A stretch of DNA of 64,000 bases from Lepidodermella squamata (taxonomy: Eukaryota; Gastrotricha). The stretch is taken from positions 62,001-126,000 of the forward strand of contig JBLDXI010000001.1 of assembly GCA_047495785.1 (NCBI GenBank). Reading direction: 5' to 3'. The stretch's first letter is position 1; each line of letters opens with the position of its first letter. Made by a program: the position numbers and the translations under genes. Below, in pieces: positions 61,641-64,000 of the stretch. The notes under the pieces are model-generated. The model was given only the letters and a program-made list of their open reading frames with translations, had not been told where the DNA came from and did no database searches.

Positions 61641-64000
61641 ATAGCGCTGAATACATCACTCTACAGAAAGAAGCAGCTGCAGATCGCGAATGTTAGAGAG
61701 TTGCGGTGAAACTCACGACCTCCCCTGCAATGCAGTGAAATGTTTAAACTAACATAAACACTTACAATACTACAACTGATTCGATATACTTACTTACACT
61801 GTTCGGTGAGCAGTTGTTATTTTTAGCTCTAAGGTTGGGAACTAGGTACGCGAAACAGGATAAATTCCTTCGAATATTAGTATTAGCGTTTCAAAATCCA
61901 TCCAATGACGTTAACAGGCGAACTTCCCGAGTCACCGACTGCCGACCATTATGGATTAAAGATTCGGCGGGCAAAGTTTGCAACTACTTATCTGGCGTCT
62001 GGCGTGTTCATCGCTCTCCAAAGCTTTTTTGTTTGACGCTGACATGAGTTGTTTGACGCTGACATGAGCGCACTGAAAGGGAAAAGGAGACCGCTGACCG
62101 TTTGCACAACCAAGGGCTTGGGACTGCCCGCTGATGGCGTTATTCAGCAAAAGTAAGGCCCCTTACAACTGTCGCTCCACTGATATAGTTGCCCTTTATG
62201 ATGATACAATTATTTAGATAATTTACATGCTTATAGATTATGCATGAAAATAAATAGCTGTTGACGATTTTAGTAAAGAGATTTTTTATGCTTGAAAAAT
62301 ATGAGCGGCAAAATTTGAAAATTGATGATGAGAATCGCCATCATCAAAAGCGGTGCCCGGGCCTCCTTTCTAGTTTCGCTGACGAGATTCTGATCTCTCA
62401 TATTTCAGGCGATATTGTGTTCTTCTTTATCAACAACATCAGTTCAAGATCAAGGGTTTTTACTAAAAATTGTTGACAGAATAACTGGAGTTGCTCGAGG
62501 CACCTGATGCGCAAGCGTCAAGCGTTGCAAGATATGGCACTCATCATTATCATCAACGTTGTAGCACACACGACGGCTGCGGCGAGAACTAGCGAATGAT
62601 AGCGGATGGCAGCTAAAAATTGTTTGGGAGGGAAGTCATTTTATGAGACACGACTGCTAAATCCGAGGTCTAAGACGACCTGACCGAAAATGAAAGAATA
62701 AACTGTTGAACTAAATAAAGAATGAATATGGACTTCGCATGGCGGCAGACGAATATTGGCGGACGACAGACGACAATCAAATTTCCATTTCCTCAGTTTC
62801 CACCGAGAATTAAACCACACCAGTTGACATTTACTGAGGAAACATTTAATTGAATTCAAACGAAAACATGAATTCTTCTGTGATTAGAGAAGGTATTCGA
62901 CCACGGCTATAATTTGTGATCATGTGATATAAACAATGCGCGAGTGTTTTGCCGCCTTCGACGAAGAATCACAAATTCACGCAGTCAGATGCTCGCAGTC
63001 GGTAGCGAGTTAGCGCTGATGTTGTTATCTCCAGTTTCGGCCTTAGATGTAAACACAAATTACCTAGCAACAATACGGTTAGGCGATCAGTGATCCTTTG
63101 TTCGAACCTTTTAATTTCATCTGATGGTGGAAATTTCTGATTTTAAATGCTTAACCGCTCGTCATTTATCAGTTCAGTCAAATTTTTCTTTGCTTGATAA
63201 CAAAGTTCCCATGCAAAGAATAAAGAGCTCCGGGGTGATCGAACTAGCTGCCCTTGTGTAAGTGAAACTAGATGAACGATACTGCAATAATAAGTCGTTA
63301 CATCTATCTTGTTTATATCGTGCTTTATGCCAATGCCGAACAAGTACTATTCATTACACATAATTTCTGGTCGACATCCGGGTGGAAGTTTTGGACAGAG
63401 CTGATCTCTCAAATAATGTGTTACAGACAACTTTTTCACCTCAACTCGCCAAATTATTCGAACACGGTTAATAACACTGCCACGTAAGAAAAGCGTTAAA
63501 TTTGTCGGAACGAAGCACCAACACCAGATATTGACGAAGTAATTTGCTTAATCGTACTAATACCAAGCGCGCTTTTGGCGTGCATCACGGCCGGGTGCAC
63601 TGCAACATATAAGCGCAGTATAATGAGGGCTGGTGCGTTCGCGCGAAGACACACGGCGAATACTAGCAAAGCGAGCACCCGTCAAAAAGGCGTCCTTTCT
63701 TTGCAAGCTTACATCTTCCACCCGCGGTTAATAAAGTTGCCGCCGCGCAGCTAAATCGGCGTCTTTTGGATGCCGAGTCGTTGTTTTGTTAACTTGTTGT
63801 ATTGTGTTTTGCGTATCAATTAGCGTTTTGTTTTATGTAAAAGCGCACAACAATAGGCACACCTGATGATGAACAACCTATACACACACCTCCTCAGAAT
63901 GAAACTTTTCTAGACCGCCTGAGCCTCTTGAAAGAAAAATTCTTAATTTTCACTTAAGAATGAAGAACAATTAATTTGCAAGCAATCAAACAAAAAGATG
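61641..64000. other. Non-coding right end of the window
   Basis: About 2.4 kb. Apart from the 20-bp duplication at 62029-62068 I see no coding sequence, RNA gene or repeat. The last ~500 bp is more G+C-rich (63560-63790) and may be a promoter for a gene beyond the edge. Confidence 0.35.
62029..62068. repeat. 20-bp tandem duplication
   Basis: TTGTTTGACGCTGACATGAG occurs twice in perfect tandem (62029-62048 and 62049-62068). Confidence 0.85.

Overview
This is a eukaryotic, almost certainly animal, nuclear window. Protein-coding genes carry GT-AG introns, mostly 50-90 bp long, on both strands. The recognisable proteins are bilaterian: a HIPK kinase tail, syndapin/PACSIN, a SoxD HMG-box factor, a KLF-type zinc-finger factor, FAPP2, U2AF65, Fuzzy and a CEP43/FOP-like protein. 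A PRXamide-type neuropeptide precursor is also present. The compact layout and tiny introns suggest a small-genome invertebrate. A small ecdysozoan such as a tardigrade is plausible, but I cannot fix the phylum. Retention of Fuzzy and a CEP43-like protein argues against a Caenorhabditis-like nematode. All gene models were spliced by eye; exon sums and reading phases were checked for each.

Layout. 1-13 kb: the 3' end of a HIPK gene (+), then a syndapin gene (-), then about 6 kb of non-coding DNA with a 378-bp hAT-type MITE that has perfect terminal repeats and an 8-bp target duplication. 13-30 kb: a single-LIM protein (+), SoxD (-), a roughly 6.6 kb non-coding interval, a three-finger KLF-like factor (-), and the PRXamide precursor (+). 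30-39 kb: five minus-strand genes in a row (F-box protein, U2AF65, FAPP2, SDHC, NOL11 C-terminal-like). 40-47 kb: four tightly packed plus-strand genes (PHD-finger protein, Fuzzy, API5, CHMP5), followed by a convergent PLAC8-family gene. 47-56 kb: a sparse stretch with an unusual inverted repeat and a 27-bp minisatellite, then TBCA (-), an unrecognised Ser/Pro-rich protein (-) and an ARMH1-like helical-repeat protein (+). 56-61 kb: three tightly packed minus-strand genes (NDUFV3-like, YIPF3, CEP43/FOP-like). 61-64 kb: no confident gene.

The most interesting system-level signal is the start-codon context. At least fourteen genes have a pyrimidine-rich stretch ending in AG only 0-36 nt before the ATG, including genes sitting 96-263 bp behind a same-strand neighbour. 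Two runs (PHD-FUZ-API5-CHMP5 and NDUFV3-YIPF3-CEP43) therefore look like operons resolved by spliced-leader trans-splicing. This is inference: no spliced-leader RNA gene was found in the window. Functionally the housekeeping genes mix mitochondrial complexes I and II, Golgi/lipid transport, ESCRT-III, pre-mRNA splicing and tubulin folding. Two ciliary or centriolar genes (FUZ, CEP43-like) are also present.
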